A DNA stretch of 64,000 nt from Woeseiaceae bacterium. Its GTDB lineage: Bacteria; Pseudomonadota; Gammaproteobacteria; Steroidobacterales; Woeseiaceae. Positions 6,513 through 15,759 of this stretch are shown here, piece by piece (positions within the stretch are counted from its first letter, which is position 1; each line of letters starts with the position of its first letter). The position numbers were made by a program, and so were the translations under genes. The notes beneath the pieces were generated by a model. The model was not told the DNA's origin. It did no database searches and saw only the letters and a list, made by a program, of their open reading frames with translations. The DNA lies in assembly GCA_030065915.1 (NCBI GenBank), contig JASJCQ010000013.1:62001-126000 (forward strand), read 5' to 3'.

Positions 6513-7088
6513 GTGACAACAGATATCGATTATGACGATCTGGACGGCGCGCTACGCCGTTGTGGATCGAACTGGGATGCGGCCCAGGCGCACGGCATGT
6601 TATCCAGCCGGCTCGCCATTGCCGGGACCGGCGCTGGATTCGACTGGCTGCAGACCGTTCTTGAAGGGACCGATCCGGCCAACGCGCTGCGGGCGGAGTG
6701 CGAGGTGATGCTGTCGGACCTGTTCGAGACGGCCGGGCGGCAGTTGTCGGAGCGTATGTCGGAATTTTCACCGCTGCTGCCCGACGATGCCGATGCTGCT
6801 GAGACGCGCGCCGAGGCGCTGGGTCGATGGTGTGAAGGCTACCTGCACGGACTCGTATCCGGCGGTCACGAAGGTGCGATGAAGGAACGACTGTCTACCG
6901 ACCCAATAGCAGACATTATTAAAGACATGCTGGAAATCACTCGTGCGACCAGCGGAGAGGGCGACGAAGAAGATAACGAAGATGCCTACACCGAGCTCGT
7001 CGAGTATCTGAGAGTCGCCGCACAGCTGGTCTACGAGGAGCTGGCCGACCTGCGGACGCCAAAGACCGACGACACCGTCGTACACTGA
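6513..7088 (+). CDS. ygfB: UPF0149 family protein YgfB
   Basis: The 191-residue acidic protein belongs to UPF0149 (YgfB/YecA), with 'AQAHGMLSSRLAIAG' near residue 25 and 'EALGRWCEGYLHGL' near residue 115. YgfB has been linked to AmpDh3 and beta-lactam resistance control in Pseudomonas, but its general role is not settled. The GTG at 6513 places the family's usual N-terminus; a GTG at 6456 would add 19 residues without homology, and neither has a clear ribosome site. It heads the conserved ygfB-pepP-ubiH-ubiI run. Confidence 0.8.
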   Translation: MTTDIDYDDLDGALRRCGSNWDAAQAHGMLSSRLAIAGTGAGFDWLQTVLEGTDPANALRAECEVMLSDLFETAGRQLSERMSEFSPLLPDDADAAETRAEALGRWCEGYLHGLVSGGHEGAMKERLSTDPIADIIKDMLEITRATSGEGDEEDNEDAYTELVEYLRVAAQLVYEELADLRTPKTDDTVVH

Positions 7089-7101
7089 GTAACTCCCAAA
7101 C

Positions 7102-8406
7102 ATGAATCATAAAGAATTCTCGAAGAGACGCCGTCAGCTCATGCGGATGATGGGTAATGATGGCATCGCGATACTGCCTGCGGCTCCTTTGCAGCCACGC
7201 AGCCGGGACGTGGAACATCGCTACCGTCAGGACAGTGACTTTTATTATCTGACCGGTTTCGATGAGCCTGAGGCCGTTGCTGTCCTGGTGCCCGGCAGAG
7301 AGAGCGGCGAGTTCCTGTTGTTCTGCCGCGAGAAGAACCCGGAGAAAGAACTGTGGGACGGTCATCGGGCGGGGCCCGAGGGCGCAGTCCGCGATTTCGG
7401 CGCCGACGATGCGTTCCCGATTAACGATATCGACGACATCCTGCCCGGCATCATGGAATCCTGTTCGCGTGTCTATTACGCGATGGGCCTCAACGCCGAG
7501 TTCGACGGGCATGTCGCCGACTGGGTCAACTCCCTGCGCAGCGGCGGGTCGCGGGGCGTACACGCGCCGCAGGAGTTCGTCGCGCTCGATCACCTGCTGC
7601 ATGACATGCGCCTGTACAAGAGCCGCTCCGAGATCAGTGCGATGCGACGCGCAGCCAAGGTTGCGGTCGCCGCGCACGAACGAGCGATGAAGTCGACGCG
7701 GCCCGGAATGTACGAGTACGAGCTCGAGGCCGAGTTCCTCTATGAATTCCGGCGCCACGATGCGTGGACGTCTTACAGCCCTATCGTCGGCGGGGGCGCG
7801 AATGCGTGCACCCTGCATTACGTCACCAACCGCGATCAGCTCAAGGACGGCGATCTCGTCCTGATCGACGCGGGCTGCGAGCTGGACTTCTATGCCTCCG
7901 ACATCACGCGGACCTTCCCGGTCAATGGACGCTTCAGTCCGGAACAACGCGCCGTCTACGAAATCGTGCTCGAGGCGCAGCTCGCCGCGATCGAGAAAAC
8001 GGTGAAGGGCAACCACTGGGACGAACCCCACGACGCCGCGGTTCGGGTTATAACGCGCGGGCTCAGGAAACTCGGTCTGCTTGACGGAACACTACCGAAA
8101 CTCATCAAGGATGGGGCTTACCGGCAGTTCTTCATGCACAAGACGGGGCACTGGCTTGGCATGGACGTACATGACGTCGGCGACTACAAGGTCGGAGACG
8201 AGTGGCGGCTGCTCGAAAGTGGCATGGTGACGACCGTCGAACCGGGCATCTACATACCGAACACCCGCAAGTACCCGGCCAAATTCCGGGGCATCGGAAT
8301 CCGAATCGAGGATGACGTGGCGATCACGGCCAAAGGGCCGGACGTTCTCAGCAAGGGCCTGGTCAAGGAACCGGATGCCATCGAGGCACTGATGCAGGCC
8401 GGATGA
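7102..8406 (+). CDS. pepP: Xaa-Pro aminopeptidase (aminopeptidase P)
   Basis: PepP removes the N-terminal residue of peptides whose second residue is proline. The 434-residue length is typical. The pita-bread domain carries the two-metal ligands: 'LIDAGCELDFYASDITRTF' (both Asp), 'HKTGHWLGMDVHDVG' (His), 'VEPGIYIP' (Glu) and 'IRIEDDV' (Glu). The first third is the creatinase-like N-domain. Its stop overlaps the ubiH start by four bases. Confidence 0.95.
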   Translation: MNHKEFSKRRRQLMRMMGNDGIAILPAAPLQPRSRDVEHRYRQDSDFYYLTGFDEPEAVAVLVPGRESGEFLLFCREKNPEKELWDGHRAGPEGAVRDFGADDAFPINDIDDILPGIMESCSRVYYAMGLNAEFDGHVADWVNSLRSGGSRGVHAPQEFVALDHLLHDMRLYKSRSEISAMRRAAKVAVAAHERAMKSTRPGMYEYELEAEFLYEFRRHDAWTSYSPIVGGGANACTLHYVTNRDQLKDGDLVLIDAGCELDFYASDITRTFPVNGRFSPEQRAVYEIVLEAQLAAIEKTVKGNHWDEPHDAAVRVITRGLRKLGLLDGTLPKLIKDGAYRQFFMHKTGHWLGMDVHDVGDYKVGDEWRLLESGMVTTVEPGIYIPNTRKYPAKFRGIGIRIEDDVAITAKGPDVLSKGLVKEPDAIEALMQAG

Positions 8407-9611
8407 GTAATCACTACGACATCGTTATCGCCGGCGGCGGCATGATCGGCACCAGCCTGGCGCTCGCGCTGCGACCTATCGGCCTAAGAGTCGCCGTCGT
8501 AGAGCCAGTGGCTCGCGGCGAGCCGCAGCAGCCGAGCTTCGATGAACGAACGACGGCGCTGTCCCGAAGCACGCAGCGCATGTTCGACGCCATGGGACTC
8601 TGGCCGGACGTGATGGCGGCGTCGACACCGATCCGCCACATCCATGTTTCTGACGCCGGTCGCTTCGGGTTTTCCAGGATTGATGCAGAGGAACAGGGCG
8701 TCGAGGCGCTGGGCCATGTGGTTATCAACCGGGTTCTCGGGGAGGTCTTGCAGGATGAGCTGAAGGAGGCCGATTCCGTCACCCAATTCTGTCCTGCCAG
8801 CGTCGAGGCGGTTGATGTCAGTGACGAACGGGCCACCGTGACACTGGATACTGGCGAGTTGCTGACCGCCGACCTGCTGGTCGCGGCCGATGGGGCACGC
8901 TCACAACTACGAGACCTGCTGCACATCGGCGCGAGCGTAAAGCACTACGGACAGACGGCAATTATCGGCAACCTGCTTTCCGAGAAGCGACCGGACGGCG
9001 TCGCTTACGAACGGTTCACGACCGGCGGCCCGATTGCATTCCTGCCGATGTCCGGCGGCCGGACAGCGTTCGTCTGGGTGGCAGAAACGTCCGTGGCGGA
9101 TGAGCTGCTGGCGCTCGATGACGAAACGTTCACTGACAGGCTATACGCGGCCTTCGGCACGCGACTCGGACGCTTCTCCAAGATCGGCAAGCGCAGCGCT
9201 TACCCGCTGAGCCTCAGCAAGGCCTCGCGAATGACAGCAACACGCAGCGTGCTGGTCGGGAACGCTGCGCACGGCCTGCACCCTGTCGCGGCTCAGGGCT
9301 TCAATCTTGGAATGCGAGACGTCGCAGCGCTATGCGATTGCATCAGCGACGCCAGGCGCGATGGTGACTCGATCGCGGTGATGCTGGAGCGCTACGCAGA
9401 CTGGAGGAAGCGCGACCAGGGAACGTTGGTTCGAATCACCGACAGTATTGTCGAGGTGTTTGGCTCAACTCGTCCTGCAACTCGGTTCGCACGCAATGTC
9501 GGCATGCTGGGTTTCGACCTGATACCGGGTGTCCGCAAGGCGTTTGCAAAGCAGATGATGGGACTCAACGGCAAGCTGCCCAGGCTGTCGCGGGGCGTTC
9601 CGCTTCGATGA
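8403..9611 (+). CDS. ubiH: UbiH-type ubiquinone biosynthesis FAD hydroxylase
   Basis: This 402-residue FAD monooxygenase belongs to the UbiH/UbiF/UbiI/COQ6 family, which hydroxylates the ubiquinone ring. It has the N-terminal dinucleotide motif 'AGGGMIGTSLALAL', the mid 'AADGARSQLRDLL' and the C-terminal FAD motif 'VGNAAHGLHPVAAQGFNLG'. Position after pepP and before a second paralogue matches the ubiH-ubiI pair of gammaproteobacteria. The C1 position is expected for UbiH, but substrate specificity cannot be read with certainty from sequence. Confidence 0.88.
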   Translation: MSNHYDIVIAGGGMIGTSLALALRPIGLRVAVVEPVARGEPQQPSFDERTTALSRSTQRMFDAMGLWPDVMAASTPIRHIHVSDAGRFGFSRIDAEEQGVEALGHVVINRVLGEVLQDELKEADSVTQFCPASVEAVDVSDERATVTLDTGELLTADLLVAADGARSQLRDLLHIGASVKHYGQTAIIGNLLSEKRPDGVAYERFTTGGPIAFLPMSGGRTAFVWVAETSVADELLALDDETFTDRLYAAFGTRLGRFSKIGKRSAYPLSLSKASRMTATRSVLVGNAAHGLHPVAAQGFNLGMRDVAALCDCISDARRDGDSIAVMLERYADWRKRDQGTLVRITDSIVEVFGSTRPATRFARNVGMLGFDLIPGVRKAFAKQMMGLNGKLPRLSRGVPLR

Positions 9612-10804
9612 TGCAGCAGTATGACGTGCTTGTCATCGGTGGAGGCGTCGTCGGCCTGGCGACAGCCGGACTTTTGGCCGATGCGTCGCGCCAGCTGAAA
9701 GTCATTGTCGTAGACGCGAACACGAAGCCGCCTCGAGAGGACACCCGGCTCGGTTTGCGTGTTTCGGCGATTGCCAATGGCTCGATCGAGATCCTGGAAA
9801 GGCTGGGTGCCTGGGATCGAATCGAGTCTGAACGTCGCTGTGCGTACGAACACATGCGGGTCTGGGATTCTGCCGACGCAGCCGACAGCGCTTCCGCATT
9901 GCGTTTCGATGCCGACGATTTCGGCCTGCCGTACCTCGGCTATATCGTCGAGAACACCGCGATCCAGCGAGCGCTGCTGCACCGGCTGAACGTGCTCGGC
10001 GTCAATGTCCGATACGGTGCCAGTGTCGAGTCGATTGACCGGGAAGAGCCACAGGTTGTCGTCAGATTGAGTGATGGCGAGACGATCACGACGGATCTGC
10101 TGGTCGGTGCCGATGGGTCTTCGTCGCGTGTCCGTGACTGCGTCGGCATCGACGTGTCGCGCATCCAATATCAACAGACCGCCATCGTGACTCATCTGCG
10201 GCCGGAGCACGACCACGAGGCGACAGCCTGGCAGCGATTCCTGCCGACCGGCCCGATCGCGCTCCTGCCGCTGTCGGATGGTCGCGTCTCAACCGTCTGG
10301 TCCACGAATGAGCCGGACAATGCGTTGGCCGCCGACGACGAAACGCTCGGACGGCTTCTGACCGAGGCAAGCGATGCCGTGCTTGGCGAACTCACGGTTG
10401 ATGGGCCTCGCGGCAGTTTTCCGCTCAACGCTCACCATGCCAGGAACTATGTCACCGAGAACATCGTGTTGGTCGGTGACGCCGCTCACGCCGTGCATCC
10501 GCTGGCCGGTCAGGGCGCCAACCTCGGTCTACAGGATGCGGCTGTGCTCGCTCTTACGGTTGGGGACGCAGTCTCGGGCGGGGTTCACCCTGGCGAACGT
10601 CGTGTTCTCAGGCGCTATGAGCGTGCTCGAAAAGGCGAGAATGCTACGATGATGCACGCCCTGACAGCACTGAACCGACTGTTTGCGAGCAATTTGCCGT
10701 TCTCAAGCGAACTGCGGCGGACCGGCATGCAGCTGTTCAATGTGTCCGGGCCAATACGAGAACGAGTCGTCGAACGGGCGCTTGGCAGCAAGCCCGTGAG
10801 GTAG
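9608..10804 (+). CDS. ubiI: UbiI-type ubiquinone biosynthesis FAD hydroxylase
   Basis: This second paralogue (398 residues) overlaps ubiH by four bases. It carries 'IGGGVVGLATAGLL' at the N-terminus, 'GADGSSSRVRDCVG' in the middle and 'VGDAAHAVHPLAGQGANLG' at the C-terminus. UbiI (formerly VisC) performs the first ring hydroxylation at C5 in aerobic ubiquinone synthesis. The assignment within the family rests on gene order; the two paralogues could in principle be swapped. Confidence 0.86.
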   Translation: MMQQYDVLVIGGGVVGLATAGLLADASRQLKVIVVDANTKPPREDTRLGLRVSAIANGSIEILERLGAWDRIESERRCAYEHMRVWDSADAADSASALRFDADDFGLPYLGYIVENTAIQRALLHRLNVLGVNVRYGASVESIDREEPQVVVRLSDGETITTDLLVGADGSSSRVRDCVGIDVSRIQYQQTAIVTHLRPEHDHEATAWQRFLPTGPIALLPLSDGRVSTVWSTNEPDNALAADDETLGRLLTEASDAVLGELTVDGPRGSFPLNAHHARNYVTENIVLVGDAAHAVHPLAGQGANLGLQDAAVLALTVGDAVSGGVHPGERRVLRRYERARKGENATMMHALTALNRLFASNLPFSSELRRTGMQLFNVSGPIRERVVERALGSKPVR

Positions 10805-10812
10805 TCCAAGCT

Positions 10813-12333
10813 ATGAGCCAGCGTTACGTTTACATCCTCGCGGCAATCCTCGCGATCGTTGGCATCCTGTTGTTCGCCTACAAGTGGCTCGCACTCGGTT
10901 TTCCGTTAACAGCGAACCGGGAGACGCCGGTATGGACGATCGAAACGTCCGTGACCTTCGACGCCGGTCCCGGTTCGATCAAGGTCGACCTGCACATACC
11001 GACACTGACGCCGGGATTCAGGACGCTGAATCAGAACTCGGTGTCCCGGGGCTTCGGATTCAACCTCGACTACAGCAGCGGCGGTCGCGTCGCGCGCTGG
11101 GCCATCCGCAGGGCGAACGGTACACAGACGGTCTACTACCGCATATCGGTTTACGAGGACTCAGGCAGCCGGCAGGAGGACACGACGCCACCTTTCCCTC
11201 CGCCGCCATCGATTGAGGAACCGTTCAGGACGGCGGTCGAAGTCATCGTCGAGGACGTGCGGGCTCAGTCTGCCGATACCGCGTCATTTGTGTCCGCGCT
11301 GATACGGACGCTCAGGGACCCTTCGCCGGGGCCGAACGTCGAACTGCTGCTGAGCGAAGTGGGCTCAGACAAGGACTTTGTCCAGACCCTGACGACCTTG
11401 CTCGCGGCTGCGAGGATTCCGGCGCGGGTCATACGCGGCCTCGAACTCGAGGGCCGGCAGCGCAGCGCCGACCTGATTTCGTGGCTGGAGATACACGACG
11501 GTGACAGCTGGCGGTACTTCAATCCGGTCACCGGCGAAGAAAACCTGCCAAGACGATTCTTCATCTGGTGGCGGGGCAGCGAGACGCTGGTCGACGTGCA
11601 GGGCGCAACGAACGTGCAGACGCGCTTCGCCGTGCAGGAGAACTACCTGGACACCGTCACCATCGCAGAGACCCAGGCGGCGCAGGCGGGCGGTGGCCTG
11701 GTCGATTTTTCGCTGTACAGCTTGCCGATCCAGACGCAGGCGGTCTACAGCGTGCTGCTGATGATTCCGATCGGCGCCCTGGTCATGGTGCTGATGCGAA
11801 ATTTCGTTGGCATCGATGCATTCGGAACGTTCATGCCGGTGCTGATTGCGCTTGCATTCCGCGAGACCCGGTTGTTCTGGGGCGTCATCATGTTCCTGCT
11901 GCTCGTGTCTCTCGGACTGAGCATTCGCTTCCTCCTCGAGCGACTGCGATTGCTGTTGGTGCCACGGCTGACCGCCGTCCTGATCGTCGTCGTCATGCTG
12001 ATGCTTTTGATCAGCCTGGTCTCGCACACCTTCGGTGTCGATACCGGACTGTCGGTGGCGCTGTTCCCGATGGTGATCATTGCGATGACGATCGAGCGCA
12101 TGTCCGTCGTTTGGGAAGAACGCGGAGCTGCCGACGCCGTTCGTGCCGGCGTCGGCAGCGTGATCATCGCTGTCGTCGCCTACGTCGCGATGGGCATCGC
12201 CTGGCTCGAACACCTGATCTTTACCTTCCCGGAGCTGCTGCTCGCCGTCCTCGCGCTGGTCATACTGGCCGGCCGCTACACCGGGTATCGGCTGCTGGAA
12301 CTGACGCGCTTCAAGGCGCTCACGGGTAGCTGA
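10813..12333 (+). CDS. Inactive transglutaminase fused to a seven-helix membrane domain
   Basis: The 506-residue protein has an N-terminal membrane anchor (about 5-28) and an exported region with a transglutaminase-like fold around residues 130-250 ('LLAAARIPARVIRGLELEG', 'WLEIHDGDSWRYFNP'). The catalytic cysteine is absent. About seven hydrophobic helices fill residues 310-495. This is the 'inactive transglutaminase with 7TM' family, found next to an ATP-grasp glutamate-ligase-like gene, as here: its TGA shares one base with the next ATG. Such pairs are proposed to belong to peptide-tagging systems at the envelope. The biochemical role is unknown. Confidence 0.82.
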   Translation: MSQRYVYILAAILAIVGILLFAYKWLALGFPLTANRETPVWTIETSVTFDAGPGSIKVDLHIPTLTPGFRTLNQNSVSRGFGFNLDYSSGGRVARWAIRRANGTQTVYYRISVYEDSGSRQEDTTPPFPPPPSIEEPFRTAVEVIVEDVRAQSADTASFVSALIRTLRDPSPGPNVELLLSEVGSDKDFVQTLTTLLAAARIPARVIRGLELEGRQRSADLISWLEIHDGDSWRYFNPVTGEENLPRRFFIWWRGSETLVDVQGATNVQTRFAVQENYLDTVTIAETQAAQAGGGLVDFSLYSLPIQTQAVYSVLLMIPIGALVMVLMRNFVGIDAFGTFMPVLIALAFRETRLFWGVIMFLLLVSLGLSIRFLLERLRLLLVPRLTAVLIVVVMLMLLISLVSHTFGVDTGLSVALFPMVIIAMTIERMSVVWEERGAADAVRAGVGSVIIAVVAYVAMGIAWLEHLIFTFPELLLAVLALVILAGRYTGYRLLELTRFKALTGS

Positions 12334-13283
12334 TGTTCGGCGCGGCGAAAGCACTGCGTGACGCCGGCGTGCTCGGCCTGAACGAGCGCAATGCCAACTA
12401 CATCATGCGCCTGAATGAACGCCGTTTTTACCCGCGCGTTGACGATAAGGTGCTGACGAAAAAGATCTCGCTGGCGGCAGGCATGGCCGTGCCGGAGTTG
12501 TACGGAGTCATTGACCACCAGGGTGACGTCCGGAAGTTCCCGGAGATCGTCGAGAATCTGGAGAGCTTTGTCGTAAAGCCCGCCGCCGGTAGTGGCGGCG
12601 ACGGCATCCTCGTCGTGACCGGGCGCAGCACCCGGAAGCGGGATTCGTTCCGACTCGCAAGCGGCCTGCTGATATCCACCGATGAAATCCTGCATCACCT
12701 CTCCAACATCGTCGGTGGCCAGTACAGTCTCAGCGGCAACCCGGATAAGGCGCTGATCGAATACTGTGTACGTTTCGATCCCGTTTTCGCCGAGGTCAGT
12801 TACCAGGGTGTGCCGGACGTTCGAGTCATCGTCTATCGCGGCTATCCGGTGATGTCGATGGTGCGATTACCGACCCGCGCGTCGGACGGCAAGGCGAACC
12901 TGCACCAGGGCGCCGTCGGCACCGGCGTCGATATGGGCCACGGCAAGACGTTGATTGGCGTACTGGGCAACGAAGTTGTCGATGAGCACCCCGATACCGG
13001 GGCGCTAATTGCAGGTCTTCAGATACCGGGTTGGGAACAGATTCTTGAATCGTCCGCGCGCGCTCACGAGGTGACCGAGCTCGGTTATCTCGGCGTCGAC
13101 ATCGTCATAGACAGGGATCTCGGCCCGCTGATCCTGGAGATGAATGCGCGACCCGGCCTGAACATCCAGATTGCCAACAACACCGGACTGCGCAGCCGGC
13201 TCAAACGTATCGACGAGATCTACAATCCTGCCGACGATCCCGCGACGCGCGCCCGGATCGCGCAGCGGGAATTCGCGGTCTGA
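12333..13283 (+). CDS. Alpha-L-glutamate ligase-like ATP-grasp protein (RimK-related)
   Basis: The 316-residue protein has an ATP-grasp fold. A glycine-rich nucleotide loop 'VVKPAAGSGGDGILVV' lies near residues 76-91, and the metal-binding end is 'LGPLILEMNARPGLNIQ' near 261-277. Relatives include RimK, which adds glutamates to ribosomal protein S6. It is translationally coupled (one-base overlap) to the inactive transglutaminase-7TM protein, which implies a joint function. The retropepsin-like zinc protease often seen with this pair is not in the window. The substrate is unknown. Confidence 0.84.
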   Translation: MFGAAKALRDAGVLGLNERNANYIMRLNERRFYPRVDDKVLTKKISLAAGMAVPELYGVIDHQGDVRKFPEIVENLESFVVKPAAGSGGDGILVVTGRSTRKRDSFRLASGLLISTDEILHHLSNIVGGQYSLSGNPDKALIEYCVRFDPVFAEVSYQGVPDVRVIVYRGYPVMSMVRLPTRASDGKANLHQGAVGTGVDMGHGKTLIGVLGNEVVDEHPDTGALIAGLQIPGWEQILESSARAHEVTELGYLGVDIVIDRDLGPLILEMNARPGLNIQIANNTGLRSRLKRIDEIYNPADDPATRARIAQREFAV

Positions 13284-13398
13284 AACCACGCGTGCATTAC
13301 TCACGAGTCGACCAATGTGCGGAGGTCGGCCTGCAGTTGGCCATGTCGAAGCGCCGGTGCCCCGGGAGAAGAAGCGTGCAGCTGGCCCTGCCTGTGCG

Positions 13399-13641
13399 TC
13401 AGGAAAAAATGCTGTCCGTCGTCAACGCGAGCGCAAGGGCCAGAACGATGAACCCACCGACCAACGAAAGAACCAATGGAAGGCCGTAGTACCAGCAAGC
13501 GATCGCACTGGCGCCGGTGCCGACGGCGAACGCCATGACGAATTTGAACAGGTCGCGTACCAGTCCGATAAAAAGCGACGCGAAGAAGCCACGCTCCTTG
13601 ATGACTTTGTTGTTACCTGGCGGCTTTAGACCTTCATTCAC
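13399..13641 (-). CDS. Small two-helix membrane protein
   Basis: I do not recognise a named family. The 80 residues contain two hydrophobic helices (about 20-43 and 52-75) after a basic, proline-containing N-terminus. A good GGGAGA ribosome site stands about 8 bp before the ATG. The gene begins 41 bp after the stop of the DUF885 peptidase on the same strand and could be co-transcribed with it. It may be a small inner-membrane subunit or a stress peptide; nothing in the sequence decides this. Confidence 0.6.
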   Translation of the reverse strand: MNEGLKPPGNNKVIKERGFFASLFIGLVRDLFKFVMAFAVGTGASAIACWYYGLPLVLSLVGGFIVLALALALTTDSIFS

Positions 13642-13682
13642 TGCAGTCTCCCTTCCGTATCTCTACGTTCTTCCTTGCACGG

Positions 13683-15443
13683 CTACCGTGTCGGCACTGT
13701 TGCCGCCAGCTCCGTCGCCAGCCAGCGGCTCATGCGCTGCTCCAGCAGATCCAGCGGCAATGCGCCTCCGCCGAGCATAGTGTCATGGAAGTCCCTGACA
13801 TCAAAGCGTTCGCGAAGCGCCGCTTCTGCATCCTGCCTGAGTGCCGACATCTTGAGTTGGCCGACCTTGTACGCGAGTGCCTGGCCCGGGTTGCCGATGT
13901 AGCGGTCGATCTCATTGACGATATCGGGCTCTGTCTTCGCTGCATTATCCCTGAAAAAGTCTATCGCCTGCTGCCGCGTCCAGCCCTTGTAGTGGATGCC
14001 CGTATCGACGACGAGGCGTACGGCGCGCCACATCTCGTAGGTGAGCTGGCCGAAACGCGAGTAGGGGTCCCGGTAGAGGCCGAGTTCGTAACCCAGTGCT
14101 TCGCTGTACAGCCCCCAGCCTTCCGTGAACGCTGTGAACCCGGAGTAGCGGCGAAACGCCGGCAGGTTGTCGAGTTCCTGCTGCAAAGCAATCTGCAGGT
14201 GGTGGCCGGGCATTGCCTCGTGTACGGTCAGGACTTCGATTTCGTACTTCGGCCGCACGTCGGGCCGATACAGATTGACCCAGAAGATGCCCGCGCGACT
14301 CCCGTCCGGGGCCGGCCCGGAATAGTAGGCGGTCGTCGTGTCGGGCGCGATCGCATCCGGTATCGGTTTGACGCCGTACGGCATTCGAGGCAGTTTGCCG
14401 AACAACGTTACGAGTTCGGGATCAATCCGCTTGCTGGTCGCTCGATACGCGGCCAGCAACTCCTCGGGGTCCTCAAAATAAAACTGCGGGTCAGACCGAA
14501 GGAACGCGAGGAAGTCCTGGAAGTTACCGTCGAACTCCAGCTCGTCAATGACGGCCAGCATTTCGTCGCGAATTCGTTTGACCTCATCGAGACCGAGTCG
14601 ATGGATTTCGTCCGGCGTCATGCGCGTGGTCGTGTAACGCCCGGCCAGGTGTTCGTACCAGTCCGCACCATTCTCCAGTGACGATAACCCGATACTCTGC
14701 CTCGCGTCAGGCAGGTAAGTTTCCGTGAAGAATGTCTGCAGGCGTCGGTAAGCCGGCACGATCTCACGCTCGATGATCTCGATGGCACGAGACTGTAGTT
14801 CAGTGGCGCGGGATTCATCTATCGACGCCGGCAGTGCTTCGAAGGCTCTAAAAAACGGGCTGTCGCGGCCGTCGTCGACCAGTTGCGCCGAAATCTGGTC
14901 CGGGATGCGTTGCATCAGGACCGCGGGTGGCATCAGGCCACGGCGGCGGCCGTAGTCGGCGGTATCTATGGTCTGATCGATAACGGTATCGATCGACTCC
15001 ATTCGTGCGAGCCAGTCTTCGATATCGCTTGGAGTCTCGAACGGAACGAAGTTAGCGACGTTGTCGAGATTCTGCACGCCGCCGCGGTGACTGAAGGGCA
15101 TCAGGTGCCCATTGAATCGAAACTCATCGGCGTCTTGCTGCAGCGCTCGGCGCAACAGTTCAAGGTTCAGCCGATCGCTGTCAGACAGGTCGGTCTTTGG
15201 CAGCGCATAGACGCGTGCGAGCAGCGCCCGTCTTTCGGTTTGCCGAGTCGACGCAGCCTCGCGGCCCAGGTCGCGCCATTGCCGGTTGTAGCGCCGGTCG
15301 CCCAGGCGGGATGCAAACGTGGGGCTGTTCTCAAGCGTCCACTCCCAGTGATCCGTGAGAAGCGTATCGAGATTGTCTTCTCCCTCTGCCAGTGCGGCGC
15401 TGGCGCACATGCTAAGCCCGATAATGACCAGGACTCTCGACAC
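13683..15443 (-). CDS. DUF885 family secreted metallopeptidase-like protein
   Basis: The 586-residue protein starts with a signal peptide ('VLVIIGLSMCASAALA', cleavage near residue 19), so it acts in the periplasm or outside. The rest is the all-helical DUF885 fold. Its diagnostic 'HEAMPGHHLQ', a HExxxGH-like zinc motif near residues 405-414, is followed by 'AFTEGWGLYSEALG'. DUF885 proteins are related to M2/M3-type peptidases and a few are known to cleave peptides; no substrate is known here. It is divergent from the glycine riboswitch. Confidence 0.88.
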   Translation of the reverse strand: MSRVLVIIGLSMCASAALAEGEDNLDTLLTDHWEWTLENSPTFASRLGDRRYNRQWRDLGREAASTRQTERRALLARVYALPKTDLSDSDRLNLELLRRALQQDADEFRFNGHLMPFSHRGGVQNLDNVANFVPFETPSDIEDWLARMESIDTVIDQTIDTADYGRRRGLMPPAVLMQRIPDQISAQLVDDGRDSPFFRAFEALPASIDESRATELQSRAIEIIEREIVPAYRRLQTFFTETYLPDARQSIGLSSLENGADWYEHLAGRYTTTRMTPDEIHRLGLDEVKRIRDEMLAVIDELEFDGNFQDFLAFLRSDPQFYFEDPEELLAAYRATSKRIDPELVTLFGKLPRMPYGVKPIPDAIAPDTTTAYYSGPAPDGSRAGIFWVNLYRPDVRPKYEIEVLTVHEAMPGHHLQIALQQELDNLPAFRRYSGFTAFTEGWGLYSEALGYELGLYRDPYSRFGQLTYEMWRAVRLVVDTGIHYKGWTRQQAIDFFRDNAAKTEPDIVNEIDRYIGNPGQALAYKVGQLKMSALRQDAEAALRERFDVRDFHDTMLGGGALPLDLLEQRMSRWLATELAATVPTR

Positions 15444-15547
15444 GATTGCTCCACTTCAACAAAGGCAGGGATTGTGGCCGCCGGAATTCTCGCTGGCAAC
15501 CCGGGTGACCATTGGCTATCATCCAGTTTCGATTGATAGCGTTCGCA

Positions 15548-15710
15548 GAAGAGAATCCGCCAGGGGCGGATCGCCGAAGGCGCAACACGCCCGGAAACGC
15601 TCAGGCAAAAGGACTGCGGACGGTGATCGGCTCTGGAGAGCGGCCTTGAATGGCCCACCGAAGGTGAACGTGGTGTAAGCCATTGATCTCTCAGGTACTC
15701 GAGGACAGAG
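15548..15710 (+). promoter_or_regulatory. Tandem glycine riboswitch
   Basis: Two glycine aptamers follow each other before gcvT. The first shows CGCCGAAGGCGCAA (15572-15585), CTCAGGCAAAAGGAC (15600-15614) and CTCTGGAGAGC (15631-15641). The second shows CACCGAAGGTG, then TCTCTCAGGT (15687-15696) and GAGGACAGAG (15701-15710). The order is the standard gcvT-motif arrangement. Glycine binding should favour expression of the glycine-cleavage operon. Confidence 0.95.
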
Positions 15711-15711
15711 G

Positions 15712-15744
15712 GGCGGCAGACGAGTGTGTCTGCCGCCTTTTTTT
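15712..15744 (+). terminator. Riboswitch expression-platform terminator
   Basis: GGCGGCAGA (15712-15720) pairs perfectly with TCTGCCGCC (15729-15737) and is followed by seven T. It comes directly after the second aptamer and 16 bp before the gcvT ATG. The switch is therefore most simply a transcription attenuator that glycine turns on. Confidence 0.85.
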
Positions 15745-15759
15745 GTGCCAGGAGCCCAG

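Noticed and set aside
6937..8031. Minus-strand open frame (364 codons) opposite pepP
   Set aside because: It overlaps the metal-binding core of pepP and has no domain of its own.
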